From Rallus limicola (Eukaryota > Chordata > Aves > Gruiformes > Rallidae): a stretch of DNA of 64,000 nt. The position numbers were made by a program, and so were the translations under genes. Below the pieces are notes generated by a model. The model was given only the letters and a program-made list of their open reading frames with translations, was not told the DNA's origin and searched no databases. The stretch is from contig JAKCOZ010000018.1 in the NCBI GenBank assembly GCA_022605955.1, forward strand, positions 1,620,001-1,684,000, in the 5' to 3' direction. This document shows positions 47,527 through 60,037 of this stretch, piece by piece (the stretch's first letter is position 1; each line of letters opens with the position of its first letter).

Positions 47527-50500
47527 TAAGAAGTCACCACGTTGGAGGCTCAGTGTTCATATTGCTTCCATTGTCCTAACACACTGCACTTCTTCCCACT
47601 TTTCACAGCTGTGGTTTATATTGCTTTTCAGTGAAACCGAAGGTTTTCCAATGTTCTTAAGCTTTTCAATGCAGCTTGAATGCCTAATGATTGTGGAAGT
47701 GGGAAGAAATTGTAAAATGGAAATGTTTTTAGGAATTCAGCTACCCTTCCCAACTTTCCATGGGCTGTGTGTGCTCTCAAAGACTTTCTAAAAAATGGTC
47801 CATGCAAGTCCAGATTTTAGAGCGTTATTTTCAGCATCCTGTTGCTGCAAACCTCAGCTTGATGCAGCGGTTTGCTGGAGAAGGCATCATAGCCCCGTGG
47901 AGGACTGGGACTGAGAGACACTGTGATTTGTTGCTGACTGCCAGAGCAGAGATAAAGCCCAGTGGGAAGAGATTTGCCTTGTTGAAAGTTCCTGGAGGAC
48001 TGGCTCTTATGGGTGAGATCCTACGGTGCAGCAGGGGGAGGCTGTGTGGAATGGATGCCCCCATCCCAGCTGAGAAGGAAACCATCTTGCAGGGGACTGA
48101 CCAAAGCCCCCATCTCTTAGTCCCTGCCCCGCCCCGTCCTGTGCTGCGAGCAGGAGAAGGGAAGAAGGGAGCAAAATCATGGCTGAAAGGTAAGTCTGAT
48201 TTAGAATGGATGGGTGGAGGGAAGGTGTTACTGAGACCCCCATTTTCCCCAGTCCCTGCCCCTCCTGGGCTGTGACCAGGAGGGAAGAAGGGAGCAAACT
48301 TCTAACTGAAGCCTGCTAAGGAGGGAGTGGGGGGGGGGGAAAGTGTTTGACTGGTTTGCATTTGTTTCAAGATTGTTGGTTGCACTCCTAACTCTGGTTC
48401 TTTTTCACTGTTTTCTCTTTAGTGTAGTGTAATAAGTTAGATAACTTTCTCTTCAGCACTTTGTGTTGAGTCTGTTTCGCCTGCATCATTAACGAGTTTG
48501 CCTCTTGAGCCGCCCAATTATATTATTTCTCCCCTGTCCAACTAAGAAGGGGAGTAACAGACTGATCTTGGTGGGCTTTTGGCCTTTTGGCCAGGGCTCA
48601 ACCACCACAGTTTTGTCTGACACCCAGTTCCGTATGTTTTGGTACCTGTTGGATGTGTGTACTGCCCTGTCTGGCTCCTGGCAAGTAGCAGGCGTGAAGG
48701 ACCTGGAGCAAGCAGAGCTTTGTAGGTAGAATGTAGACCTCTGAGGCTGTTGTGAGGTGGGATCCACAGCTGTCATGATGAGTAGGGACAAAGGGTGAGG
48801 CACTGCCTGTATCTGTCACACAGGGAGGGAGGGAATTGGTGATGAACAGAGGGAGTGGTGCAGGTCACAATCCACATCCAGGATCATCCAGCACCACCCA
48901 CATGAGATGCTGCTCTGGTGGTGTGGAAATTCAAACCATGGCTGAGAGTGCTCCCTGTGCTTCTGGAGCATTGCTCAGATCTTCCAGGGATCCAAAACTG
49001 AACAGCCTGAGGATTTCCAGCTTCCCGTATCTCTGTGCCCTGTTAGGATTCACGACGTGTCCCTCCGCTTGCCAGCATTTTTTGGTGGCACTACCATGAA
49101 TGTCCATCATGTGAGTGGTAGGTCTCCAGCCTTGGCTGCTGCAGGCTGCATATTAGAGCTTGTGTGCTGTGCTGTGAATCTGCCAGGGCATCAGTGAAAG
49201 AAGCCTGGGGTTTAAAGCATGCAGAGGCAGAAGATGAGGTTGTGGAAAGACAGGATGAAAGCAGGACCTGTCCCCTGCACCAGGATGATGAAAGGTGAGC
49301 AGTGGTGACTGGGGTGCTGTAAACTTGGGTCCTCCATGCAGGAAATGGGGGTTCCTGGGGTGCGTGTATAGGCCCTCACCCAATTCCCCCCATTAACTTA
49401 GCAGCAACTTATCTCCAGCTTCTTCCCCAGATGAAAATCCCTCAGTCCCAGTCAGATGAACCTTTCCTGCTGACTGCAGTGTTGTTCCTGTAGCTCATCC
49501 CAAGCCTAGTCAAATATTTCCAGAGAAGGGTTTAATTATAGAGCATTCTTCCCATGTTTTATGGTGTGAGCGAGTTCCCATCCAAGAACCAAAGAGCCCA
49601 TGTTTGTTTGAGTATCCACTGGGATGTTTGTTTTTCTTCCCATCGGACAGCAATGGGCTTGTTGCAGCGTGTGTCACTCTCAGGTGAGAGGTGCATGTTA
49701 GCACATCTCTCCTTGCAGTCAAAGCAGTGTTAATGATCCCATGCATGGTCCTGAAGACCTTTCTGGAACCTCTCTCCAAGGTGCAAGTTTCCTTCTTGGT
49801 ATCCATCAATGGGGAAGGAAAGTGATGTCTGCAGAGGTGCTAATTGCTCATGTTTATCAAACATGCAGAAAGGTTGTGGGGGGGCACTTAGCTGGGAAAC
49901 TTCTCTCTGCCCAGCTGCTTCTGAGAAGTCGGTTGCGGTGATTTATGGCCCTGCTCACCAGTGAGTGCTTCGTGCTGGGCTGGGCTTTGCTTTTAAGCAG
50001 CTGAATGTTTAATATAGAAATTATTGGAAGTGACTAGACTGAGGGATGACTCAGAGGCTGTAATAACGAACAAAACATGCAAATAGCCATTTATGAATGA
50101 CAAAAGCTGTAACAAATTACTGCTCCGCAGCTCGGCTCTAGGAAAGCTTGAAAGCAAAGAGCAGACAGACTGCCTGGGTCAAGGAGGGGAGCAAGGAGTG
50201 CTGATCTGGCTGGAACCTACAGCTTGGGGCACTGCAGGATTATCCATAGTCATGGGGAGAAGTCAGCAGCAGGAGTCTGATGGCTGTGATGCTTCATCAC
50301 CCCAAGTCAGTGTGATGTGAGTCCTCTTCCTCTGTGCCACTTGTCTGGCCACTGCCGTTTCAAGGTGATGGCAGCTTTGAGTTTGCTTAGAAAAGAATAA
50401 GGAATATATACACAAAAAAAGAGAAAAAATTACAAACTTTTAACCTAATTATGCATTAATCTAATTTACTAATCGATACCAAAACAGGCATTACCTAGAG

Positions 50501-50831
50501 CCCGCCTGAAGTGTACCACCACCCCCTGGGTTGAGGTTACAGATCCCAAACACAGCTACTGAACTCTTCTTTGCTGCTGTCTTAAAAGCATTTCCTGCGC
50601 AAATACTCAGCAGTGCTGCAGGACAGGTCAGGAAAGCTTCTTGGTTTGTGTTGAAGAATTTCACTGGACTTTGAGTTACTCTAGGCTAGCTTTTATTAAC
50701 AGCTCAGAGTTGGGCCATTACCTTTGTGAGGGCCAAACAGAAGTGGTCACAGCCCTGAGGTGGGCTGAGGGCAAGGAAGTATCTGGATGATGCCCTTAGT
50801 CCCATGCTCTGATTTGGCTCACTCTGTGTGG
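47527..50831. other. Non-coding DNA, no supported gene
   Basis: No recognisable gene. A 171-codon frame at 47760-48275 lies partly across a local tandem duplication and has no family signature. A G-run at 48329-48339 follows the duplication. Confidence 0.5.
48114..48320 (+). repeat. Imperfect ~120-bp tandem duplication
   Basis: Segments 48114-48193 and 48235-48320 share the order CCCCCAT, AGTCCCTGCCCC, CAGGAG, GGAAGAAGGGAGCAAA and CTGAA, with a period of about 121 bases. The copies are clearly diverged. Confidence 0.7.
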
Positions 50832-50910
50832 AGCCAGGAGTTGGGCTCAATGGTCCTTATGGATCCCTTCCAGCTCAGGAGACTCTGGGAGTCTATGGTT
50901 CTGTGATCTT
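50832..50910 (+). mobile_element. Short CR1 LINE 3' tail
   Basis: AGCCAGGAGTTGGGCTCAAT, GTCCTTATGGATCCCTTCCA and TCTATGGTTCTGTGATCTT are the end of a CR1-type 3' UTR in forward orientation. Only about 80 bases are recognisable. Confidence 0.78.
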
Positions 50911-53900
50911 GCATACTTTTTTAACCCTGTTATGAATAGACAAAGTCCCCTGTTTCAGTTGGCTGAAAGTCCAGAATTTGCCTTTGTCATCATCTCTTGG
51001 GGTACCAGTGATTGCTCACTCTCGGTTCTGCTTTGGATCTTAGATTCTGTTGATCTGTCTCAGAGGTCATGATCTCCTCTTCTTAACCAAGGTCTTGATA
51101 TTCTGTGCTAAATGTCTAAATTCTTAGAGCTCTACTTAGCCATAAAATCCCTTTATTCTTCTCTTAAACAGAAATATTTTACTCGACCATTTCTATTACA
51201 TTTGTACCCCTACCCTAACCCTTCATTTCTACCTATCTCCTGATGAACTTGGCCGAGGACTAACTCCTCCATGGAAAGGGCTATACATAGAACACTGAGG
51301 CAGCTTAATATAATTATAACTTATTGTTTAAAACCACCTGTGATTACCTAGCTGTAAATACCATATTATTGATCCTATTCCTTTGTAATAATAATTAACT
51401 AACTTGAACATAGGTTCTGTACTACATTCTGTTGTACTGGAACAGTTTGACCATCAAATGTTGCTGCCAACAGCACAAAACAGAAACATATTTGCAAGTC
51501 CCCCAGACAAGGAAGGTATGAATAGGTCTTGGTTCATATATGGAAACGTATTTAAGTCATCTTACTGTCATAAAACTAGCACTGCAGTGGCTTGTAATCC
51601 CGGTGAGATGCTGATGATCCTTTCATTGGCTGGTTGATATAAACACTTATGAGAGGTGTTTGGCTCGAGGGCGGATGCTTTCACTGGGCATTGCTCATCT
51701 GTAGGCTAATGGATCTGTGGTGAGGTGTCGTGGGTCGGGTAAGGGAGTCACCGATTAGGAGAGGTGGGGCCTGCCCCATGCTCGACTCACACAGCTCTGC
51801 CTTGCTGCCGCTGGCTCTGCGGGGCACAGCAGAGCCCGGCCGTGACGCAGGCGGCACCTCTGGAAAAGCGCATTTAAAAAGGGACAAACCCTCTGCTCTG
51901 GCAGGGCAAGAAGGAGGAGTGAGTGCCTCTTGTAACAGGCAAGAAATGGAATAATTTATCCCCAAGGTGAGCCCAGTTTGCCCCTGACAGTAACTGGGAA
52001 GGGACCTCCCTGTCTTTGTGTCAGCCCCCAGCTCAGGATCAGCGTGCCGTTGGTGCAAGGTCCCCCATGTTGTTTTCTGTACAGCCAACACATTGTGAAG
52101 AAATCAAGCTCCTGGTGGGTCCTTCCAGAACTTACTCTAAATACAGAAGAAAAAAGATCATCATGCTTGGTGGTGGTGGTGCTGGAGAGTGCAGACCAAT
52201 TCAGGGATTTATACCTTTCCTGGGAACCCTGGGAAAACTACCTCTGTCTTCTTGCATCACTGATTCCTTGTCAGTGCTCTAGAAGATGATGTTAGTAGAG
52301 AGAAGGGCCCCAGGGGAGGAGTTAATCAGAAGTTTTCTAGTGTTTTCCAGTAGCCTCCGACTTGCATTAGTCAGCTAATCAGTGCATTTGTGACTTTGAA
52401 TACCACAGTCTGGCACTGGGCTCTGGCACTGGGCTCTGGCACTGTCACCCTCCTTCCCTCTAGTGACAATAAAATTGTAACTACAACCTCCTTTAATTGC
52501 AGAAGCAAGTACAAGGGTTTCCAGATCACTGGGCTGGGAGACACAGCACTTGTTTTTGAAGCAAGACATGGTGCTGAGCCGGTGGTAAACTTGTTTTTTA
52601 AGCATAAAAATCACCCTTGGTTCATGTTAATCTGCAAATTGAGGCTCAGAGGATTCATCTCAGAGCATAGCAGGGAACAATGTCAGATATGGCCTTGAGA
52701 AATGATTTTTAAAGAGATGGCAGAAATTACGACCAGGGAGAAATGGGGTTTGGGTTGCTCTTCTCCAGACATTTCTTTTCCCTATCTCACACCATGTGTA
52801 GTGGATGGCATGGCAGTGTGTGCAAATAACAGGCACTGCCGGACAAGCCCTCTTAGCTTTTCTGGCATAGTTATACCTGGCGTCACCTTCTCGCAGTCCT
52901 CTCACTCAGGTGAAATGGCAGAGCCTGGGAAGGGAAAACAGTTGACTTATATTGCAGCACAGCAGCTGGAGTCCTTACAGGAGCCGAATCATGTGTATCA
53001 CTCAGTGCCCTGGCTCCTCTGGGTGCCAAGGGGATGGTGTAATCTTCAGGTCCTCTTTGCTTGTCAAGAGCAGCTGACTCAGCAGAATCATGCAAGGGAG
53101 CCACGTCTTCTCCAGCTGATGAGGCTGCGTGGTCAAGACTGGAACCTCAAGTTCAAAAGCCCCGGGCCACCAGTGTCTTCTGAGCGCTGGGGCTGGGATG
53201 CCCAAGAGTCAGACTTGGGACTCATTGCTTTACCCCACCTGAAATCCCAGAGCATCCAGTGCCGTCTGTGTGGCCGCATCCTGCCACATACAGTGTTTTC
53301 CCTGGGATGGCCCTTGGGTGATGCTGGACACCAATGGCTGATACAGTCAAATGATTACAATGCACATTTCCTGTGGTCTGGAGATACCCTGCAGTAATTA
53401 CAGCCCCGTATGATCCAGATCATGATGTAGATAAGGGACTGCAGCACAGCAGAGTCCTGTCTTGTGGAACATGCTTCTCATGAAAGCCGTGCTACCCAGA
53501 GAAGCTGCGTCATCCTCCACTCCTCTAGGAAACCCAGTGCTGGTTCTGTTTAACTGAACGCTGAAAACCCAGTGGTGGGTTTTGTAGCTCCCATTCATCT
53601 CTGAAAGGTAAACAAGCCTTTGGTGCAGTGTGGTGTCGGCAACTTTCAGCACAGCTCCTCTTGGATGCCTGGAAATGGTCCTGGGGAGGGTTGTCACATC
53701 TGGTTCCTTCAGCCTTGCCAAGAACTGTGCCACACCTCTGCCTGTGCTGAGCACATTGGGTGTTTAGCCTGGCCTTCATCTCTGTTCTGCGTAAAGCTCT
53801 AGAGAGCTCTTCCATGGCTTTGCTTGAGTCATTCCTCCATTTAACCTTGTGCAGCGTGCTTCTCGCTCCCCCAGCTCCCTGGGCTGCCATATGGCTTCTA

Positions 53901-56900
53901 TCCAGAGGTAAGAGCTGACTGGATCACTGTGGGTTAGGGCATCAGACAGGCTTGTGAGGTTTGTTGGATGCCGTGCAAAGGGTGATGTGGTTGGTTTGAG
54001 ACCAGCTGGGGCCAGGTTTGGGTCCCTGCACCCTTGTCCTCTGTGCTTTATTCCTTTTATGCTCTCTCCAGTTGCTGCTGGGAAGCATCTGCTCCCCTGA
54101 AGGTGGGTCTGTCAGTCTGGGCAGGGAAAGAGGTGACATTTCCAGGGTTGTGCTGTTTTCCTGGGGGAGGCTGTTCCCAAGCCTAACCAGTTGTGCTCTT
54201 GGGTAATTTCCCTTGTCTTGGAGCTTTCTCAATCACTTCTTTTAATGAGTTTTTGATTTAGGGCTACAATACTTGTCTGGTTTTCACTGACTGGTACATC
54301 TGAGGGCTATGAGGAACTGCTGGCCTCACACCTTGGCTCCTTCCTACTGTTGTTGAGCATGTTCCTTAGATTTTTTTTTTTCTAAGCCTACTGTGTGTGT
54401 AGCTAAGGCAGAACATCTCTTGAGTTCCCTGCGAAACCATTGGGAACAGCCTTTGGCACATGATGTCAGAGCAGCTTTGACTCATCATGGTGTCCAGCTT
54501 TCCTGCCAGGGAGGGCACCCCAGCTCAGGGCAGTCTGTATCATCTCCCCTTCACCCAGACTTGTCTTTTTAACCCCTCTGGCATATGGATACCTGATGGC
54601 CAGTGGAACGGTCAGTGCCCACAGGTTCCGTTGTGCAGAGGTCAGCAGTGCTTGAGGGACAGCACTTGGAGGGACTCCCACCCTTCCCACTGAGCTGTGG
54701 AGAAGCCAGATCAGTGTCAGGGTAGGTCCAGACCTGTCTGCTCAAGCGTCCGCTTCCCAGCCAGTCATGCATGTCAGCATTAGAGATGACGTGAGGCACG
54801 GAGCGCAGCCCAAGTGCAGAAGTAGGGTGAGGTCCAACTCCAAAGTCCAGACTGCTGTGCCAATGGACCGCAGAGGCTCCGGCCCTAAGTACATATTGCT
54901 GGCAGGACAACAGCAGTGAGAAAAACAATCCCTGAGCAGTAAATATGGGCAAAGCTCTTGATATAATGGAAAAATACAGATGTGGCTGTGTTATAGCCTG
55001 AGACCTCTCTACAAGGGCTTTTTCTAACCCCATGTTTCCTGTTAGAGTGGCTTTCCTAGAAATGGATCCCACATCCTTGTTAAAGGACTTAATTGGGCTT
55101 CTGGCTGTTCTGCCTTCCCCTCACCTGCTAAACACTGGGGCTGAGAAGCTCTGTGAAACGAGGTGCAGAAGCAAGGGCACAGAGATGCCCACTGCCTGCA
55201 GCTCATGTGTATTAAATGGGGTTATTCAGGTCCAGCTCTGCAGGATGATCTTCTGCATGTTATTTACCTGTGGCCTGGCTCTTGATGGGACACAGAGGTC
55301 GTGTGTCTAACGGTGCTTTTCTGAAAGATGCTGGTCTTTAAATAGTTCTAAAAATCTCTGGCAAATTCTCCTGTCCTAGCAAAACATTTGGAACTTTAAA
55401 ACAAAAAAAACCCAACCAGTTACCAGGCTTGAATTCCTTCAAATCTCACAGCATTTTTGGGAACATTTTTTATTTCTTTCAACTGGGATTCTTTGTGAAA
55501 GCTGCAGATCTGCAGGAGCGCTCTGGGTTTGAAGATCACCAACCACTTCAAAGTATCTTCAGCTGTTTTGCCTTTCACACATTGACCTTTGAACCATTTG
55601 GTTTGATTCCAGCCAAGCTGGGGAGAAGAGTAGAAGTCATGGTGATGTCTTGGGAGTTCATTGCACCAGGTTGTGGCTGGAGGTGAGACACCAGGGAGCC
55701 GGGAAGGGCAAGAGAACAAGCATGGTGGTGACTGCTGCTGTTGGCACAGTGGTGGGCTTTAGAGAAATCTCCCCGGGTTGCATCTCTTCATCGCTGTGTT
55801 TCCCTTCTCAGTTTCCTTTTCAATGCCTGTTGGAAAAGAGGACAAGTTTTTTCTGGACAGAGACATCTCCAGCCCCCAGTTTCACGCGCTTCCTGTGGCA
55901 GATGACTGTGACATTAAATAAGAATCCCATGAACTTCCATTCTCCTACGGTGGGGATTTTCTTGGTTTGTCTTCTGGTTTTCTTTTTGCTACTGGTAATT
56001 CAGCAAGATGCTTCCTCAGAATTCCCCAAAGGACAGATCTGTCCCTGTCAGGATTTCATTCCCAGCTCCTTTCTGAACACTTCTCTCTGTTGGGCTGGTA
56101 ACAACTCTCCTTATGTTTTGGCAGAACTGGAAATTTCAGCAGCAATAAATTCCAATGGACAGAGTTAAGAAGGAAGACAGCTTTCTGGAATGGAGAGCAA
56201 GGCTTTTTTTTTTGTGGATTTTTTGTTTGGGTTTTTTTAGATACATCATTCTGAGCTCTCACCTGGGACTGCTTTTACACAGGAAAAAAATACCCTGTGC
56301 CTAAATGCCTGTAGCCTGCCCCTGGAACTAAAAGGAGGTTTCTGCTCTGGTCGTATTTCTCAGTTGGCTGTCCCTGGAAGGAGCTCTCAAGATCAGCCTT
56401 TGACTTGTCATCCTTCTATTTCCCTGGGCTTTTCTTTGCAATTAACACTGCATTTAGCATGTCATTTACAGCAAACACTGGGAATAGGCACGAAGCAGCC
56501 ATTCCTCACTTCTACCTAACGATAGAGAGTATCCTTGGTGAGTACTGCTGGCTGGAGCATGTTGCTGGGGTTACACTGATCTGTGGCAGCAGCAGAGCTG
56601 ACCTTCCTGTGCCCCAAACCAGGGCAGCCTCGCACCTTTTGCCTCCTGACCTTCCTTCAGATGCTTTTTCTCATGAAAGCCTACGTATCTCTGTGCACTG
56701 AGCAAACAAATAAATGCTGTGGGCAGCTTTTTAATTTCCCCAACAAAGCTGGAGATGGCACCTACTCTATCAAATAGCTCCTTCCATGACTCCCTTTGGG
56801 TTCTGCCCTCGTCCAGTTTATGGTGACACCAGCCGTGGGGCACCTCTTGCTCCCCAGGGAGCTCTTTCCCTGCTCCAGCAGATCTGACCAGTAGGAATAT

Positions 56901-57402
56901 TTTCCAGATGTGCAGCCTGAGCTTCCCACCATCCTGCTTTGCTCCTGGCTGTGCCCAGTTGCTTTAAGTATGGTTTTCATGTAAGATGCATTTAAGCAAA
57001 GTGTTGCAGCTTGGTAGGACTGGAGGAAATACTTTCACTGGTTCTGAAATGAATTAATGGCTGCAGGAGATGAAAAAAACACAGCCCTTGAGAGGAATCA
57101 CTGTCCGTAAGGAAGGATCCTTCCCAAGGACTGGGAAGCACTTGGAAACTGGCCCTTCTTCCATACAGAAACTTCACTTGCCTGGCTCTGAAATCTGTTG
57201 AGAAAGGAGAAACCTGCAGCAATTCAGTGCATCTCCTGGGCTTTTCATTCTGTGCACCCCTGGATCTTCACCACAGGAACCAGTACAAATGCTCTGATAT
57301 CATCAGAGCTGTGCTGACTCGCACTGGAGTCCTGCATCTCTATCAGGAGGCTGTCAGTGGTCCTTACCTGTAGTCTCTTGAGACCAACTGCACTTCTGTG
57401 TA
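50911..57402. other. Non-coding DNA, no supported gene
   Basis: The longest host open frame of the window (231 codons from an ATG at 52702 to 53397, + strand) lies here but has no recognisable domain. Other frames, such as 54569-55072 on the minus strand, are similar. A 13-bp minisatellite lies at 52409-52444. Confidence 0.5.
52409..52444 (+). repeat. 13-bp tandem repeat, 2.8 copies
   Basis: Unit TCTGGCACTGGGC at 52409, 52422 and 52435 (partial), with no mismatch. Confidence 0.9.
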
Positions 57403-57799
57403 GCATCATACAATCACAGGATACTTTGGGTTGGAAGAGACCTCAAAGATCATTTAGTTCCACCCCCTGCCATGGGCAGGGACACCTCTCACTAGCTCAG
57501 GTTTCCCAAAGCCCCATCCAGCCTGGCCTTGAACACCTCCAGGGATTCAGGGGCTCCCACAGCCTCTCTGGGCACCCTGTGCCAGGGCCTCCCCACCTGA
57601 GGGGGAGTCTTCTCTTCTTCAGGCTGAACCAAGCCCAGCTCTAGCAGTCTGTCTTCACAGAAGAGGTGTTCCAGTCCTCTGGTGTTCCAGCCCCCTGATC
57701 ATCTTCGTGGCCTCCTCTGGACTTGCTCCAACAGCTCCATGTCTTTCCTGTGCTGGGGACCCCAGAGCTGGACGCAGGACTCTAGGTGGGGCATCTGAT
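57403..57799 (-). mobile_element. CR1 LINE 3' fragment, different subfamily
   Basis: It begins CATACAATCACAGGATA on the + strand and runs GGTTGGAAGAGACCTCAAAG, TCCAGCCTGGCCTTGAACAC, TGGACTTGCTCCAACAGCTC and GAGCTGGACGCAGGACTCTA. The wording differs from the copies at 6583 and 29773, so it is a distinct CR1 lineage. It is 5'-truncated and carries coding remnants without an open frame. Confidence 0.9.
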
Positions 57800-59483
57800 G
57801 TAACACATCTGTTTTCATGTTGTGCTTTTCACAGTACAACTCTGGTATGACCCAGAGGTGCAGCACAATAATTGTTGTCACCTACATGTGAAGTTTTTCC
57901 TGGGCTGTGGCATCTGTCATATGTGCTGTCCCTGGGGTGGTTTAAGGAGGTGGCCTGGGATGAGATGTAGATTCCTGCCCCAGCCTCTCTGTCTGCTGGT
58001 TCCTTTTCTGGTTCCCTTAAAAAGGAACCAAGAACATCACCCCCTGCATTACCAGCTGCCATCCAGTCTGTTAAGGGCTGGATGTACCTATTCTGTTGTG
58101 TTTAGGGGTCCCATGCAGACTGCAGTGATGTTCTGCTTTTGGCTGGGAAATAATCCCATCAGTTTGACCCTTCCAGCAGAGGACTGCTGTGTGCCAGTGG
58201 TGGCACGGGAGGTTTGTTGGCAGAGGAGCTGGGAGCACAAAGTGACAACCCTTGTGGGATAGTGAGCGGAGGAGCAGTTTGAGGAGCTTCTCACTGTTGC
58301 CCTGAGTGCTGAAGGGTGGGCTGAGGAGAACAGAGCTCCTTGCCTCTCAAGGAAGGGGTTTGCTTTTTCTGAGCTCGTTTTCATCCCTAATCATATTTAA
58401 TCTCATCAGTGTATTTAATTAAGCATTATCACAAAAAATGGTATCAATTTCTTCACTGAGGACACTGACTCTGTGGCTTTGTGGGAACAAAACAGTTGTT
58501 TGTTTATTTGGTACTCATCCACCTAAAACTCATCCTCTGAAGAAGAGCAAACTGTGTGCTGGAATGTGAGGACAGGGCAGGCGAGGCTGTGACGCAATAC
58601 CCAGGAGCTCCCCTTCGGGGCTGCAGGCTGCATCTGCCAACAGCGGCAGCGCCAGCAGCACGCCAGCTCCTTCTGTGATATGTGAAGTGCAATTACGGGG
58701 TGAAATCCGAAGCTGGTATCTTAATATCTTAACGATCCTGAATTTATTTTCAAAGTTAAGCTGTGTGGAATGAACCATTTATCAGTGGGCCATATGGAAA
58801 GGCACTTATCTGACCCCCCCCTTGGTCCCAGGTGTGCTTCTCTGGCAAGAACAAATCGCACGCAGCATTTGGAAGAGAACTGCAATTCCAGATGCACAGT
58901 TTGAAAAGATGCGTTTGCAAAAATTAAATAAGGCCAAATTCTGCAAGATGTTATTTTTCTGCAGCTCTGGTGAAGTTAATGAGGTTCCGTGGGGGTAACT
59001 GACACAAAATGCAGCTCAGGGGAGCCCCTTTTTTACTGTGTTACTCCACTTTCATGCCCGCGTTAATTTGTGAGGAGCTAGTCCATCCACAGGGAAGAGA
59101 ACTCAACCCGAAGTGTCTACTGTTCCTTCTGTCCTATTTATAAGCACACAGCAAGGCAGTGGGGAGAAGGAAATGTTCATCCTGACATCACTGCCCATTG
59201 ACACAGGGGTGAAAGCAATATCCAGCTCTCAGCCCAATTTCTGGAGGTCCCTGACACAAGGAAGGTGGGGTTGGCTTTACCTGACTGTGGTGCCCTGTGC
59301 TTGCAGGAGACCTGCTGGGTAACAAAAGCCAGGCCCTCCAAGGCAAGAGGCTGAGTCTCACTTCTTACCCAGGGAATCAGAAATCAAAGAGATGAGTTCA
59401 GTAAAGTGTGATTAAAAAAAATAGTTTTTGACTATAAATTCTGAAATATGAAGAAATTATTTAGAAATAATTAAGAATTAATT
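57800..59483. other. Non-coding DNA, no supported gene
   Basis: No frame has a recognisable domain. Sequence at 58380-58790 is AT-rich at its start, non-repetitive, and could be conserved. Confidence 0.5.
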
Positions 59484-60037
59484 GCCAACTGAACAGGAGC
59501 CAGCAGTGTGCCTGAGTGGCCAAGAAGGCCAACAGCATCCTGGCTTGTATCAGACACAGTGTGGCTAGCAGGGCCAAGGCAGGGATTGTGCCCCTGTACT
59601 AGGCACTGGTGAGGCTGCATCTCAAGTGCTGTGTCCAGTTCTGAGCTCCTCACTACAAGGACATTGAGGTCTTTGAGCGTGTCCAGGGAAGGGCAGCCAG
59701 GCTGGGGAAGGGGCTGGAGGATCATATGAGGAGTGGCTGAGAGAGCTGGAGGTGTTCAGAGGTGGGCAATGGTCTCTTCAGCCAGGTGACAGGACAAGGG
59801 GAAATGGAACAAAGCTGCACCAGGGCAGAGTCAAATCAGATGTTAGGAAAAAATATTCACTGAAAGAATTGTCAGGGGCTGGAACAGGCTGCCCAGGGAG
59901 GGGCTGAGTCACCATCCCTGTGTGTGTTTAACAGATGAGTAGATGAGGTACTCAGGGATATGGTTTAGCACAGGACAGGAATGGTTGGACTCGATCTTAA
60001 AGGTCTTTTCCCACCTGGAAATTCTGTGGTTCTGTGT
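59484..60037 (+). mobile_element. CR1 LINE 3' fragment
   Basis: Forward CR1, similar in layout to 41547-42169 (GCCAACAGCATCCTGGCTTG near its start and TGGTTGGACTCGATCTTAAA near its end). It is more decayed: indels break the ORF2 frame. It ends at ATTCTGTGGTTCTGTG. Confidence 0.92.

Noticed and set aside
52702..53397. 231-codon + strand open frame, the longest outside the provirus
   Set aside because: It starts with a true ATG, but I see no domain, repeat or known family, and it overlaps minus-strand frames. It is GC-moderate and plausible by chance in 64 kb. A protein search and RNA-seq would settle it.
54569..55072. 167-codon minus-strand frame
   Set aside because: No domain seen; composition typical of chance frames in this region.
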